Of a stretch of DNA of 64,000 nucleotides, positions 53,729 to 64,000 are shown piece by piece. The DNA lies in NCBI GenBank assembly GCA_002918705.1, contig PQKR01000005.1, forward strand, positions 248,001-312,000, given 5' to 3'. The notes below the pieces were generated by a model that searched no databases, was not told the DNA's origin, and worked only from the letters and a program-made list of their open reading frames with translations. Position 1 is the first letter of the stretch; the number at the start of each line of letters is the position of its first letter. Origin of the DNA: Escherichia sp. ESNIH1. Lineage in GTDB: Bacteria; Pseudomonadota; Gammaproteobacteria; Enterobacterales; Enterobacteriaceae. The translations under genes and the position numbers were made by a program.

Positions 53729-56047
53729 CTACAGCTCGATGGTGAGCGTATTACTTTCGGCGCTCACCACCACACCCCACTCGCTGCCTGCGGAGGTGCC
53801 GCCTGTCACGTCGCCAATCTGCTGCACGTTGCGCAAGCAGAGCGTCCAGCCTCGCGCCTTGCCGGAACCCACTACGCGCAGCGTATTACCCTCGCGCTTC
53901 GCCTTCAGGGTAAACACCGCCGCGCCGTCGTCACCCGGCACCTCGCAGAGAGCCTCGTTACCATCCTCAAGGGCAAAGAGCTGAAAGGCGGTTCCCTCAT
54001 GCCACGCATAGTCCGGCCGCTGGTCGTTGCTTCCCAGCGTCAGCAGCGTATTGTTGCGCACATAGACCGGCAGGCTCATAAAGTCATGCTGCTGTTTGTA
54101 CCAGCGGCTACCCTGTAGCTCATCGTTGCGCCAGAGATGCGTCCAGCGCCCTTCCGGCAGGTAGAACTGTACATCACCCGCCTCTGAGAAGACCGGCGCA
54201 ACCAGCACGGCGTCGCCAAGCATATACTGGCGGTCAAGGTAGTCGCAGGCGGGATCGTCCGGGAACTCCAGCATCATCGCCCGCAGCATTGGGGTACCCT
54301 GCTCACGAGCCAGCGCCGCCTGGCGATAGATATAGGGCATCATGCGGCACTTCAGCTGTGTAAAGTGGCGCACCACGTCGCAGGACTCTTCGTCATAGGC
54401 CCAGGGTACGCGGTAGGATTTGCTGCCGTGCAGGCGGCTGTGGCTGGAGAGCAGCCCGAACGCGCACCAGCGCTTATAGACATGCGCCGGGGCGGTATTC
54501 TCGAAGCCGCCGATATCATGGCTCCAGAAACCAAACCCGGAGAGGCCAATCGACAGCCCGCCGCGCAGGCTCTCCGCCATCGACTCATAGTTGGCGTAGC
54601 AGTCGCCGCCCCAGTGCACCGGGAACTGCTGCGCCCCCACCGAGGCCGAGCGGGCAAACAGCACCGCCTCGCGCTCGCCCACCGTCTCTTTCAACACGTT
54701 CCACACCAGCTCGTTGTAGATATAGGCATAGTGGTTGTGCATCTTCTGCGGATCGGCGCCGTCGAACCACTGCACGTCGGTAGGGATGCGCTCGCCAAAG
54801 TCGGTCTTGAAGCAGTCGACGCCGATCGCCACCAGCTTCTTCAGCTCGTCGGCGTACCAGCGGCAGGCTTCGGGATTGGTAAAGTCATAGATGGCCAGTC
54901 CCGGCTGCCACTTGTCCCACTGCCAGAGCGAGCCGTCCGGGCGCTTAAGCAGGTAACCCTTCTCCTTCAGCTCCTTAAAGCGCGGCGACTTCTGGCCGAT
55001 GTAGGGGTTGATCCAGACGCAGATTTTCAGCCCCTTCGCCTTCAGGCGGCGGATCATTCCCTCTGGATCCGGGAAGGTGACCGGATCCCACTCAAAATCA
55101 CACCACTGGAAAGCTTTCATCCAGAAGCAGTCGAAGTGGAAGACGTGCAGAGGCAAATTGCGCTCGGCCATGCCGTCAATAAAGCTGTTTACCGTGGCCT
55201 CGTCGTAGTTGGTGGTAAACGAGGTGGTGAGCCACAGCCCAAACGACCACGCGGGCGGCAGCGCCGGGCGACCGGTGAGCTGCGTGTAGCGGTTAAGGAC
55301 ATCCTTCGGCGTCGGGCCGTCGATCACGAAGTATTCGAGATGCTCACCCTCAACGCTGAACTGTACCTTCGACACCTTCTCCGATCCCACCTCAAACGAG
55401 ACGCACTCGGGATGGTTCACCAGCACGCCGTAGCCACGATTGGTGAGGTAGAACGGGATATTCTTGTACGCCTGCTCGGTGCTGGTGCCGCCGTCACGGT
55501 TCCAGGTCTCCACCGTCTGGCCGTTACGCACCAGAGCGGTAAAGCGCTCGCCCAGGCCGTAGACCGCTTCCCCGACGCCGAGATCCAGCCGCTCGAATAG
55601 ATAATTTTTACTATGGTGCGCATCCTGCACGTAGCCGCTGTTCTTCAGCTGGCTACCGGTGATCCGCACACCGTTGCGCAGAAAATCCAGCGACCACGTC
55701 TCGCCCTTGGTCACCCGTGCGGTGAGGTTGCCGGAGGTCAGGGATGCGAACGTCTCGCTGTTTTGCAGCTCGACCGCAACATCTTTTTGCACGTTCAGCG
55801 GGTAGTGCGGACCGTTATCCAGCGCACCCTGAAAGTGCTCCATCCGCACGCCGATCACACCCTCCTGTGGCGAGAAGAGGCGCAGGGTAAAAAGAGGCGT
55901 ATCCAGCTGCCACGTCCGCTCGCGCACGTCGCGCGGCGCGGCGTGGATCAGCAGCTCGCTGCCCTGCTGCTCTACGTCAAAGACCTGCACCGGAGAGATC
56001 ACGTTAAGGCCGGGTTGAATAAGCCAGTTTCCATCACTGATTTTCAT
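53729..56047 (-). CDS. yicI: Alpha-xylosidase YicI (GH31)
   Basis: A 772-residue cytosolic glycoside hydrolase of family 31, the same length as E. coli YicI. It releases alpha-xylose from isoprimeverose-type disaccharides. An N-terminal beta domain precedes the barrel, where the nucleophile Asp lies in [12 protein letters not shown] (D416 by E. coli numbering), and the acid/base Asp is near 482 in WSHDIGGFE. It follows yicJ by 12 bp, so the pair imports and cleaves an alpha-xyloside. Confidence 0.97.
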   Translation of the reverse strand: MKISDGNWLIQPGLNVISPVQVFDVEQQGSELLIHAAPRDVRERTWQLDTPLFTLRLFSPQEGVIGVRMEHFQGALDNGPHYPLNVQKDVAVELQNSETFASLTSGNLTARVTKGETWSLDFLRNGVRITGSQLKNSGYVQDAHHSKNYLFERLDLGVGEAVYGLGERFTALVRNGQTVETWNRDGGTSTEQAYKNIPFYLTNRGYGVLVNHPECVSFEVGSEKVSKVQFSVEGEHLEYFVIDGPTPKDVLNRYTQLTGRPALPPAWSFGLWLTTSFTTNYDEATVNSFIDGMAERNLPLHVFHFDCFWMKAFQWCDFEWDPVTFPDPEGMIRRLKAKGLKICVWINPYIGQKSPRFKELKEKGYLLKRPDGSLWQWDKWQPGLAIYDFTNPEACRWYADELKKLVAIGVDCFKTDFGERIPTDVQWFDGADPQKMHNHYAYIYNELVWNVLKETVGEREAVLFARSASVGAQQFPVHWGGDCYANYESMAESLRGGLSIGLSGFGFWSHDIGGFENTAPAHVYKRWCAFGLLSSHSRLHGSKSYRVPWAYDEESCDVVRHFTQLKCRMMPYIYRQAALAREQGTPMLRAMMLEFPDDPACDYLDRQYMLGDAVLVAPVFSEAGDVQFYLPEGRWTHLWRNDELQGSRWYKQQHDFMSLPVYVRNNTLLTLGSNDQRPDYAWHEGTAFQLFALEDGNEALCEVPGDDGAAVFTLKAKREGNTLRVVGSGKARGWTLCLRNVQQIGDVTGGTSAGSEWGVVVSAESNTLTIEL

Positions 56048-56059
56048 GCTCTGTTCCTT

Positions 56060-57454
56060 TTAATGCGTTAATTCTTTGCCGATCGAACCCTGATCAAAAT
56101 CCTGCTGGTTGCGGCGTGCGCCCACGGCGAGCTGCTGCATCATGGCGGTCAGGAAAGGGGTCTTAAGGGTGTAGAAGCGTTTAGCAATAATGGCGCTCAG
56201 CAGATAGCAGACCGCCGGCACGAGAGTAAAGAGGGCAATAATGATGGTGATGGTGGTGCCGTTCTGCGCTTTTGCCGCCGCATCGTAGCCGCCGCCCGCC
56301 AGCGCCCAGCCAATCACCGCCCCGCCGAGGGCCAGGCCCAGCTTCAGCACAAACAGCGTGCCAGCGAAGCTGATCCCGGTCAGGCGTTTGCCGTTACACC
56401 ACTCGCCGTAGTCGACGGTGTCGGACATCATGACCCACTGGATAGGCGTCACCAGCTGGTGCAGGACGCCAATCACGAAGATAAAACCAAACATGGTGAG
56501 GCTGGCACTCATCGGCACAAAGAACATCGCCACGCTTAGCACTGCCAGCGCCGCGTTGGTCCACCAGAAGATGCTGACCTTGCACTTCCAATCGGTGAGC
56601 GGTTTTGCCAGCGCGCTGCCGATCAGGTTGCCGACGCAGTAGGTGGTGAGGAAGGCGACGAACACTTCCGGCTGGCCGAGGATCCAGGTGACGTAGTACA
56701 TCATCGCCCCGCCGCGCACGCAGACCGCGAGGATGTTCAACAGCGTCAGGAAGCCAACGATGCGCCACTGGTCGTTGTTCCAGATATCGCGCAGATCCTC
56801 ACGCATCGGCGTAGTGCTCGGCGGCACCTGGATGCGCTCGCGGGTGGTAAAGAAGCAGAAGGCAAGCATCAGAAACGCCACCACCGAGAGCACCGCGATG
56901 CCGCCCTGGAAGCCCAGCGCCTTATTGTCACCGCCAATGAGATGTACCAGCGGCATCATCAGCACCGTAGAGAGCATGCCGCCCGCCGTCGCCAGCACAA
57001 AGCGCCAGGACTGGAGCGAGATGCGCTGGGTCGGGTCATTGGTGATCACGCCGCCGAGCGCGCAGTAAGGGATATTGACTACGGTGTAGAGGAGCGTCAG
57101 CAGCGTATAGGTGACGGCGGCATAGACCAGCTTGCCGCTGTGGCTGAGGTCCGGCGTGGTATAGGCCAGCACGCAGACGATGCCGAAGGGGATGGCACCG
57201 AACAAAATCCACGGTCGGAACTTGCCCCAGCGGCTGCGGGTGCGGTCGGCAATCAGGCCCATGCAGGGGTCGGAAATAGCGTCCAGCGCGCGGGCCAGCA
57301 GGAACATGGTGCCAACAAAGCCGGCAGGAATACCAAAGATATCGGTGTAGAAAAACATCATGTACAGCATGACGTTATCAAAGATGATATGGCTGGCGGC
57401 GTCGCCCATGCCGTAGCCAATCTTCTCCTTTACAGAAATAATCTGACTCTTCAT
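56060..57454 (-). CDS. yicJ: GPH-family xyloside transporter YicJ
   Basis: A 464-residue, 12-helix sodium- or proton-coupled symporter of the glycoside-pentoside-hexuronide family (E. coli 460). It starts MKSQIISVKEKIGYGMGD and has the family motif DPCMGLIADRTRSRWGKFRPW near 57-77. Probably imports alpha-xylosides for YicI. The 288-bp gap to selC contains its promoter; I see no clear operator there. Confidence 0.94.
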   Translation of the reverse strand: MKSQIISVKEKIGYGMGDAASHIIFDNVMLYMMFFYTDIFGIPAGFVGTMFLLARALDAISDPCMGLIADRTRSRWGKFRPWILFGAIPFGIVCVLAYTTPDLSHSGKLVYAAVTYTLLTLLYTVVNIPYCALGGVITNDPTQRISLQSWRFVLATAGGMLSTVLMMPLVHLIGGDNKALGFQGGIAVLSVVAFLMLAFCFFTTRERIQVPPSTTPMREDLRDIWNNDQWRIVGFLTLLNILAVCVRGGAMMYYVTWILGQPEVFVAFLTTYCVGNLIGSALAKPLTDWKCKVSIFWWTNAALAVLSVAMFFVPMSASLTMFGFIFVIGVLHQLVTPIQWVMMSDTVDYGEWCNGKRLTGISFAGTLFVLKLGLALGGAVIGWALAGGGYDAAAKAQNGTTITIIIALFTLVPAVCYLLSAIIAKRFYTLKTPFLTAMMQQLAVGARRNQQDFDQGSIGKELTH

Positions 57455-57706
57455 TTTTCTTATCCTTCAGGTAAGGAAACGTTCTGAGACCGGTTGCAGA
57501 CGTTGTAAACCATCCCCCTCAGCGCGGGTATTCCGTTTTCTGGTTATCAAATTACGATTCTTGTTTTCTGTGATCGCGGTAGGCTAAAAAGGCGGATTCG
57601 ATTGTAACTTACGGAAACTATAGGGTTTTAACCAAAACGGCAGGTGGCAACGAAACGGGACAGTGAAAAAAGCGCTAATAGATGTGTGTAAAGGCAGGAA
57701 AGTAGC

Positions 57707-57712
57707 TATAAT
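57707..57712 (+). promoter_or_regulatory. selC promoter -10
   Basis: TATAAT, 30 bp before the mature tRNA, followed by a GC-rich discriminator GCGCCCGCC that is typical of stringently controlled stable RNA promoters. The -35 (TGTGTA, 57685-57690, 16-bp spacer) is weak. Confidence 0.65.
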
Positions 57713-57742
57713 GCGCCCGCCTCCATGTAGCAATGCAGGCGC

Positions 57743-57837
57743 GGAAGATCGTCGTCTCCGGTGAGGCGGCTGGACTTCAAATCCAGTTGGGACCGCCAGC
57801 GGCCCCGGGCAGGTTCGACTCCTGTGATCTTCCGCCA
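57743..57837 (+). tRNA. selC: tRNA-Sec (UCA), selC
   Basis: A 95-nt selenocysteine tRNA including the encoded CCA. GGAAGATC pairs with GATCTTCC in the 8-bp acceptor stem; the anticodon TCA is at 57777-57779, and there is the long extra arm. It reads in-frame UGA with SelB. The extra-arm stem GGGACCGC/GCGGCCCC holds one A-C opposition where E. coli has G-U. selC is a well-known integration site for islands, and accessory genes follow here. Confidence 0.97.
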
Positions 57838-57997
57838 AAATTAAGAAATTTCTACGTTATTACCTTATATATCTAATTTCACACTCTGAAAAAGATAAAA
57901 GCAAATGAGTCTATATTAATATTAGATAGATAGCATTGCTTGTAGAATTAATAAATAAACGGCATACTGGTACTTACCTGACTTTTCAATAGCATTT
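57838..57997. other. AT-rich gap behind selC
   Basis: 160 bp of markedly AT-rich DNA between the tRNA 3' end and the PIN gene. I see no integrase, no second copy of the tRNA 3' end (the GATCTTCCGCCA wording) in the window and no gene. The composition change at the tRNA end is what an old island insertion leaves. Confidence 0.5.
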
Positions 57998-58573
57998 TTA
58001 AAGAATAAACGCATACCCTTCTAAAGCTTTAACCGTTCTAGTTAACCCTTGCTTTAATAACATTGCTAAAAATTCTTCCACGTTTATGGGAGGACGCCTG
58101 AGGGACTGCCGCTGTCTTCTCACCGCCTCCAGTGTCAGGGCATGATTAAGATCGAACAGATCAGAGATAAACTCATCGGGATGAAGAGCTTCTATATTGA
58201 ATGGAGCTAGAAACTCAATGGGAAAATCTTTTTGATTTAGTGTGACAATAACTTCTGCTTTTGCACGAATAGCCGCTGCAAGGACATGTCGGTCATCAAT
58301 ATCTGGAAGCATTAACCCTTCAATTAAATACTCATAGCCGGTGATATTTGCATCAGGCAGTGCCTGATTCATCAATTTAACGGTGTACTCAAGCGTTTCT
58401 GCCTGGATGTCCGATCTGTTTTTCAACAAATTTCTACACCACTCATGGTGTATATCTCTACTCCATTTCGGTTGGTATAAGCCTACAAGGCCAAGATGCA
58501 TCAGTAGATCCCTGAGTCTCGCAGGATAAAGTACACATGCATCTAATACTACCGGATATGGCGAGTGCCTCAT
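57998..58573 (-). CDS. PIN-domain protein, probable toxin
   Basis: A 191-residue PIN-fold nuclease candidate. Acidic site residues are D11 (VVLDACVLY), E44 (IHHEW), D91/D93/D94 (LPDIDDRHV) and D116 (NQKDF); this fits a metal-dependent RNase of the VapC-like or PIN_3 group. A helical tail follows (130-191). It starts on the last base of the preceding HTH gene's stop (TAATG), so the two are coupled like a toxin-antitoxin pair. Base composition is more AT-rich than the core genes. RNA target and toxicity are unproven. Confidence 0.8.
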   Translation of the reverse strand: MRHSPYPVVLDACVLYPARLRDLLMHLGLVGLYQPKWSRDIHHEWCRNLLKNRSDIQAETLEYTVKLMNQALPDANITGYEYLIEGLMLPDIDDRHVLAAAIRAKAEVIVTLNQKDFPIEFLAPFNIEALHPDEFISDLFDLNHALTLEAVRRQRQSLRRPPINVEEFLAMLLKQGLTRTVKALEGYAFIL

Positions 58574-59031
58574 TAATACATCCCTGTATCTTGCGCCTGA
58601 TCTGCCAAAGCCTGCATCGCATTCAGGCTTTCATTTTCACGTCTCTTTTTATATTCCATCAAATCGGCAAACAAAACCCGGCGGTGACGCCCAATTTTGT
58701 GAAAAGGTAGCTTACCCTCTTCAAGAATTTTCACCATATGTGGCCGGGATACGTTCAGAATATTCGCGGCTTCTTGTGTAGTAAGTTCGGCATGAACCGG
58801 CACAATCTGTACCGCATTACCGGCAGCAAGCTCACCCAGAACCTCCACTAACATCGTCATTGCGCTTGTTGGTAGCTCAATAGTGTGGGTTTTATCATCC
58901 TCGCCTACGATAGAGATCCGCTGGGTTTGCAGCTTTGTAGAGAGATAAGCTGCCAGTTCCCGCTGACTACGCTGGGCCAGCTCACTCTCATGTGAATCAG
59001 GAAGATTAAGATTAGTTAGCGTTGTGGTCAT
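58573..59031 (-). CDS. Excisionase-type HTH protein, probable antitoxin
   Basis: A 152-residue protein with a C-terminal MerR/excisionase-like HTH (about 84-130: TTQEAANILNVSRPHMV, then HKIGRHRRVLFADLMEY). The N-terminal half is helical and of no known fold. The ATG at 59031 gives a compact protein; a longer in-frame reading toward 59160 has a Cys-rich, unlikely tail overlapping the next gene. It precedes and overlaps a PIN gene, an arrangement annotated elsewhere as a type II toxin-antitoxin pair. The short repeats upstream (59071-59111) may be its operator. Confidence 0.78.
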   Translation of the reverse strand: MTTTLTNLNLPDSHESELAQRSQRELAAYLSTKLQTQRISIVGEDDKTHTIELPTSAMTMLVEVLGELAAGNAVQIVPVHAELTTQEAANILNVSRPHMVKILEEGKLPFHKIGRHRRVLFADLMEYKKRRENESLNAMQALADQAQDTGMY

Positions 59032-59070
59032 GTCGGTAGCTCTCGATATACTCAATGACTCAGAGGTTAA

Positions 59071-59111
59071 TCGAAATAAACGAAACTGGCAATATTCGAA
59101 ACAGTCGAAAC
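59071..59111 (-). promoter_or_regulatory. Four TCGAAA-type direct repeats before the antitoxin
   Basis: Plus-strand copies TCGAAA (59071-59076), ACGAAAC (59080-59086), TCGAAAC (59096-59102) and TCGAAAC (59105-59111) lie 40-80 bp ahead of the HTH gene, in the 106-bp gap behind the beta-lactamase. All point the same way. They are the natural candidate for an autoregulatory operator. Confidence 0.5.
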
Positions 59112-59137
59112 ACAACCTGTAAACCTTACTTACACAC

Positions 59138-59992
59138 TCACCGAAACACCCACTCCCCAATCGCCCTAATCACCCCATCGCTCACCTTCATTTCGGCATC
59201 AGTCTGAGTAATATAGATCGCCATATAAAAAGGCTTTTCCCCCGTAGGATATACAGCGGCAATAATTGCCCTTGAGCCGTAGCCGCCTGCGCCAGTCTTA
59301 TCCGCGATGGTCCAGCCCTTGGGCAGAGCAGCACGGAGCAGGTTGTCGGCCACCTTGTCCTCCCGCATCCAGCTCTCCAGCGTCGTCCGATGCGACGGGG
59401 TTAACCGCGGCGTCGCCAGCAGCGTATGTAGCCCGGATGCCATACGTTCCGGCATAGAAGTGTCGCGCTCATCTCCTGGCGTGGCCTCGTTAAGCGTCGG
59501 CTCGGTGCGATCCAGCCGGGTGACGGTATCGCTACTCTCACGCATAAAGCGCGTTATTGCTTCAGGGCCACCAAGGTAAGCCAGAATACTGTTGCCCGCC
59601 GTATTATCGCTATAGCTTACCGCCGCCGAACAGAGGGTTTGCAGCGTAATGGTCGCCGGAGCAACGTAGTTTTTGGTGATCGGAGAGTAGCTCAGCAGCT
59701 CGTCAGGCTTAATGGTGACTGTCTCATTCAGCGAGCCAGCGGTCTTATGCAGACGATCAAGCAGCGCGGCGCAGGCGAGGACTTTAAAGGTACTGGTTAA
59801 GGGGAAACGTTCATTCTGACGGTAGCCAAAAATCGGCTGGCCCTCGGCGTTGACGATGGACATGCCGATCTTACCCGGCAGGCGCGTCTCCTCCTGTTTC
59901 AGGAAGGCCTGTAGCCCTTCGGTATTGATTGCCCGTGCTGGCTGGCACAACGCGAAAAGAAGAAACAGTACCCCGCCGATAGTGCGCTTCAC
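59138..59992 (-). CDS. bla: Class A beta-lactamase
   Basis: A 284-residue periplasmic serine beta-lactamase. The GTG at 59992 behind AAGGA gives a clean signal peptide (MKRTIGGVLFLLFALCQPARA). Catalytic motifs are S67-T-F-K70 (Ambler S70), S128-D-N130 (SDN loop), E164-x-x-L-N (E166) and K232-T-G234. C74 and C121 match the C77-C123 disulfide. Arg follows at the 244 position. Overall wording (FPLTSTFK, LNEATPGDERDT) is nearest in memory to the CARB/HER type rather than TEM, SHV or CTX-M; unlike CARB it has KTG, not RSG. Penicillinase activity is expected. No ampR-like regulator adjoins. Confidence 0.92.
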   Translation of the reverse strand: MKRTIGGVLFLLFALCQPARAINTEGLQAFLKQEETRLPGKIGMSIVNAEGQPIFGYRQNERFPLTSTFKVLACAALLDRLHKTAGSLNETVTIKPDELLSYSPITKNYVAPATITLQTLCSAAVSYSDNTAGNSILAYLGGPEAITRFMRESSDTVTRLDRTEPTLNEATPGDERDTSMPERMASGLHTLLATPRLTPSHRTTLESWMREDKVADNLLRAALPKGWTIADKTGAGGYGSRAIIAAVYPTGEKPFYMAIYITQTDAEMKVSDGVIRAIGEWVFR

Positions 59993-60029
59993 ATCAGAAT
60001 TCCTTACCGTCACTCGTCATGCCATGACA

Positions 60030-62242
<2,213 letters not shown>

Positions 62243-62255
62243 TTAGCTCAGCTCA

Positions 62256-62906
62256 TCAATTCTGGGCCTGCGCCAGCGCTTTTTCCGCGCGCGCAGCTGC
62301 ATCGGCATCGCCGTTGTCGCGTAGCCCTTGGGCGAGCTGGCGCAGCTGTCCGGCACTGAGCCCCACCCGCAGGCTGGCTTTGAGGTGGGCGAGCAGCTGA
62401 GACTCCACGCCCGGCATAGCGGCTAATGCGCCGACGGTAGCCAGTTCGCGGCTCTGCCAGTCGAGACTGTCGCGGGCAAAGATATCGCCGAAGAGGTGGG
62501 TTTGCAGGAACTGATTGATAACGGGAGCAAAATCAAACAGTGGGCCCTGCACCGGTGCACCGGAGATAGTGGTCTGGTTGGCTGTCCCTACGCGCCGAAG
62601 CTCATCGCCTACGGGAACGGGGGCGGCAGGCTCTTTACCCTGCGCGTCGTTGATGCCACGCGCTTTGCGTGCCTCTACTACCTTCATTAACTCTCCCAGC
62701 GCATTGAGACTGCGGGGAAAGCCGGTATAGGCATAGAGCTGAACGAGGATCTCTTTGGTTTCGTTTACCGTCAGACCGGCATCCAGCCCCTGGTTAAGGG
62801 CGGCGTTGAGCTTCTCCATATTGCCAACGGCCATAGATGTCGCAATCAAGGGAATCGCCTGCTGACGTGTGGTGAGCGTATCGGCCGTAGTATTTTTTTG
62901 CTGCAT
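62256..62906 (-). CDS. Carboxymuconolactone decarboxylase (AhpD-like) family protein
   Basis: A 216-residue protein with two AhpD-like/CMD repeats: about 25-85 (LNQGLDAGLTVNETKEIL) and about 135-195 (SRELATVGALAAMPG). The CxxC pair of peroxidase-type members is absent, so a redox role like AhpD is unlikely. The ATG at 62906 follows AGGAG; a longer in-frame reading overlaps the regulatory gap. It is coupled with the transporter upstream (35 bp) and two aldo/keto reductases, which suggests detoxification of a small electrophile or aromatic. Confidence 0.85.
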   Translation of the reverse strand: MQQKNTTADTLTTRQQAIPLIATSMAVGNMEKLNAALNQGLDAGLTVNETKEILVQLYAYTGFPRSLNALGELMKVVEARKARGINDAQGKEPAAPVPVGDELRRVGTANQTTISGAPVQGPLFDFAPVINQFLQTHLFGDIFARDSLDWQSRELATVGALAAMPGVESQLLAHLKASLRVGLSAGQLRQLAQGLRDNGDADAAARAEKALAQAQN

Positions 62907-62941
62907 TTCTGATACTCCTGAAGTTGTAGGGGGCATTTCTG

Positions 62942-64000
62942 TCAGCTACGCCGGGTTTGGAGTGCCATCGCCGCACTCGCCACGGTAAACAGCGCCATTA
63001 CCCAACCCATTGTCCACGGTGTGCCGTCGCTTAGTAGCGCCAGCAGCAGGGAGGAGATGATACCGCTGCCGTACTGGAGCGATCCCATCAGCGCCGAGGC
63101 AGAGCCGGCAAGGTTCGGCACGGCGTCCAGTGCGGCGGCAGTAGAGGTGGCTGCAATAATGCCATTCATCGAAAAGAGCACGAACACCGAGGCGGCTATC
63201 AGCAGCGCGCCGCCGATGTTGAGCTTTGTACCAGCCGCCAATACGAGTGCGGCAGCGGCGGCGATCAGCACGGCAACCTTCAGCAGGCTCTCCAGCGAAT
63301 GGCGCTGCACGAGTCGGCGGTTTAGCATGCTCATGCCCATCACCCCGACGATATTGATCGCGAACAGCCAGCCGTAGTGCTGCGGATCGATACCGAAGTA
63401 GGTGATATAGACAAAGGGGGAACCAGTAATGAAGGCGTAGACCGCCACATAGTAAAACGCCAGGCAGAGAGTGAAGCGCATAAAGATCGCGTTAGTCAGT
63501 AAGGCCCAGTAATTGTGAAAGGCGCTGGCAAGCGAGGCCTGAACTCGCTTCTCTTCCGGCAGGGTTTCCGGAAGCCAGCACAGCGAGATGAACATTAGCG
63601 CGCCAATTACCGCCAGCAGCCAGAAGATGACATGCCAGGAGGCGAACTTAATCATCTGCCCGCCCAGCAGCGGCCCGGCGATAGGGGCAACAGCCATGAC
63701 GATCATCAGCGTCGAGAGCATCTGTGCCGCTCGCGTGCGGCTAAAGAGATCGCGGATCATGGCGCGTGCCAGCATCGGCCCGGTACAGGCCCCCAGTGCC
63801 TGGAATACGCGCCAGAAGACGATGTGCAGGATATCGGTTGAAAGCGCACAGCCAATCGAGCCGATGATAAACAGTCCCATGCCGATAAACAGCGGAATGC
63901 GACGGCCCAGGTGGTCGCTAATCGGCCCCCAGATCAGCTGCGCAATGCAAAAGCCGATCAGGAAGCCGGTGATGGTCAGCTCCACGTCGCCGTGCAGATC
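62942..64000 (-). CDS. Bcr/CflA-family multidrug MFS transporter (5' end outside)
   Basis: At least 352 residues of a 12-helix drug:proton antiporter of the Bcr/CflA group; the reading frame continues past the window edge, so the start and first helix are missing. The motif A region GPISDHLGRRIPL follows LTITGFLIGFCIAQLIW, and motif C-like GACTGPMLARAMIRD is present. It should export a toxic compound. First visible gene of the operon with the CMD-like protein and two aldo/keto reductases. Confidence 0.9.
   Translation of the reverse strand, partial: DLHGDVELTITGFLIGFCIAQLIWGPISDHLGRRIPLFIGMGLFIIGSIGCALSTDILHIVFWRVFQALGACTGPMLARAMIRDLFSRTRAAQMLSTLMIVMAVAPIAGPLLGGQMIKFASWHVIFWLLAVIGALMFISLCWLPETLPEEKRVQASLASAFHNYWALLTNAIFMRFTLCLAFYYVAVYAFITGSPFVYITYFGIDPQHYGWLFAINIVGVMGMSMLNRRLVQRHSLESLLKVAVLIAAAAALVLAAGTKLNIGGALLIAASVFVLFSMNGIIAATSTAAALDAVPNLAGSASALMGSLQYGSGIISSLLLALLSDGTPWTMGWVMALFTVASAAMALQTRRS

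Noticed and set aside
54365..55600. 411-codon plus-strand open frame inside yicI
   Set aside because: Antisense to a full GH31 gene with all motifs; GC-rich codon bias creates long false frames.
57838..58000. CRISPR or insertion sequence behind selC
   Set aside because: No regular repeat-spacer pattern, terminal inverted repeats or transposase was seen.
59032..59160. N-terminal extension of the excisionase-like antitoxin
   Set aside because: The extra 43 residues are Cys- and Phe-rich, cover the repeat array and overlap the beta-lactamase end; the ATG at 59031 is more sensible.
59993..60013. Earlier GTG start for the beta-lactamase
   Set aside because: It would put seven polar residues before the signal peptide, and the AAGGA site fits the later GTG.

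Overview
The window is chromosomal DNA of a gamma-proteobacterium of the family Enterobacteriaceae. Gene content and order follow the E. coli K-12 stretch from yibF to selC almost gene for gene (yibFHI, mtlADR, yibL, lldPRD, trmL, cysE-gpsA-secB-grxC-yibN, gpmI-envC-yibQ, waaH, tdh-kbl, hldD-waaFC, the waa core locus, waaA-coaD, mutM-rpmGB, radC, coaBC-dut-slmA, pyrE-rph, yicC, ligB, gmk-rpoZ-spoT-trmH-recG, xanP, yicH, yicIJ, selC). Most proteins match the E. coli orthologue closely in length. It is not E. coli: rph is intact, gltS is missing between recG and xanP, a phosphopantetheinyl transferase sits between yicC and ligB, the lipopolysaccharide (LPS) core locus is short and unusual, and a chromosomal class A beta-lactamase lies downstream of selC. 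Such a beta-lactamase would fit a genus like Atlantibacter (Escherichia hermannii group), but this is only a suggestion.

Layout. 1-2231: a GST-like protein and a YibH/YibI membrane pair. 2232-6844: mannitol PTS operon with a row of CRP sites, then yibL. 6845-11230: L-lactate operon lldPRD with LldR-type operators, then trmL. 11281-14386: minus-strand operon yibN-grxC-secB-gpsA-cysE. 14635-18405: gpmI, envC, yibQ. 18402-21796: waaH and the threonine catabolic pair tdh/kbl. 22012-33839: LPS inner-core synthesis; hldD-waaF-waaC face a waaQ-waaG-waaP-waaL-GT9-GT9-waaY operon led by a JUMPstart/ops element, with waaA divergent. 33849-41813: CoA, DNA repair, ribosomal protein, nucleotide and division genes. 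41871-44285: PPTase and ligB. 44543-50403: gmk-rpoZ-spoT-trmH-recG, the stringent-response operon. 50507-57454: xanthine permease, AsmA-like YicH, and the alpha-xyloside genes yicJI.

57743-64000 is the accessory part. After the selenocysteine tRNA gene, a classical island integration site, comes AT-rich DNA, a PIN-domain toxin with an excisionase-type HTH antitoxin and short GTTTCGA-type repeats in front of it, a class A beta-lactamase, a frameshifted MarA/SoxS-like AraC regulator remnant, and an operon of two aldo/keto reductases, a carboxymuconolactone-decarboxylase-like protein and a Bcr/CflA drug transporter that runs off the window end.

I found no rRNA, CRISPR array, insertion sequence or prophage. 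The least ordinary items are the small core locus with two uncharacterised GT9 transferases and no GT8 hexosyltransferase, the post-selC module, and the solo PPTase. None of these is clearly a new system from sequence alone.
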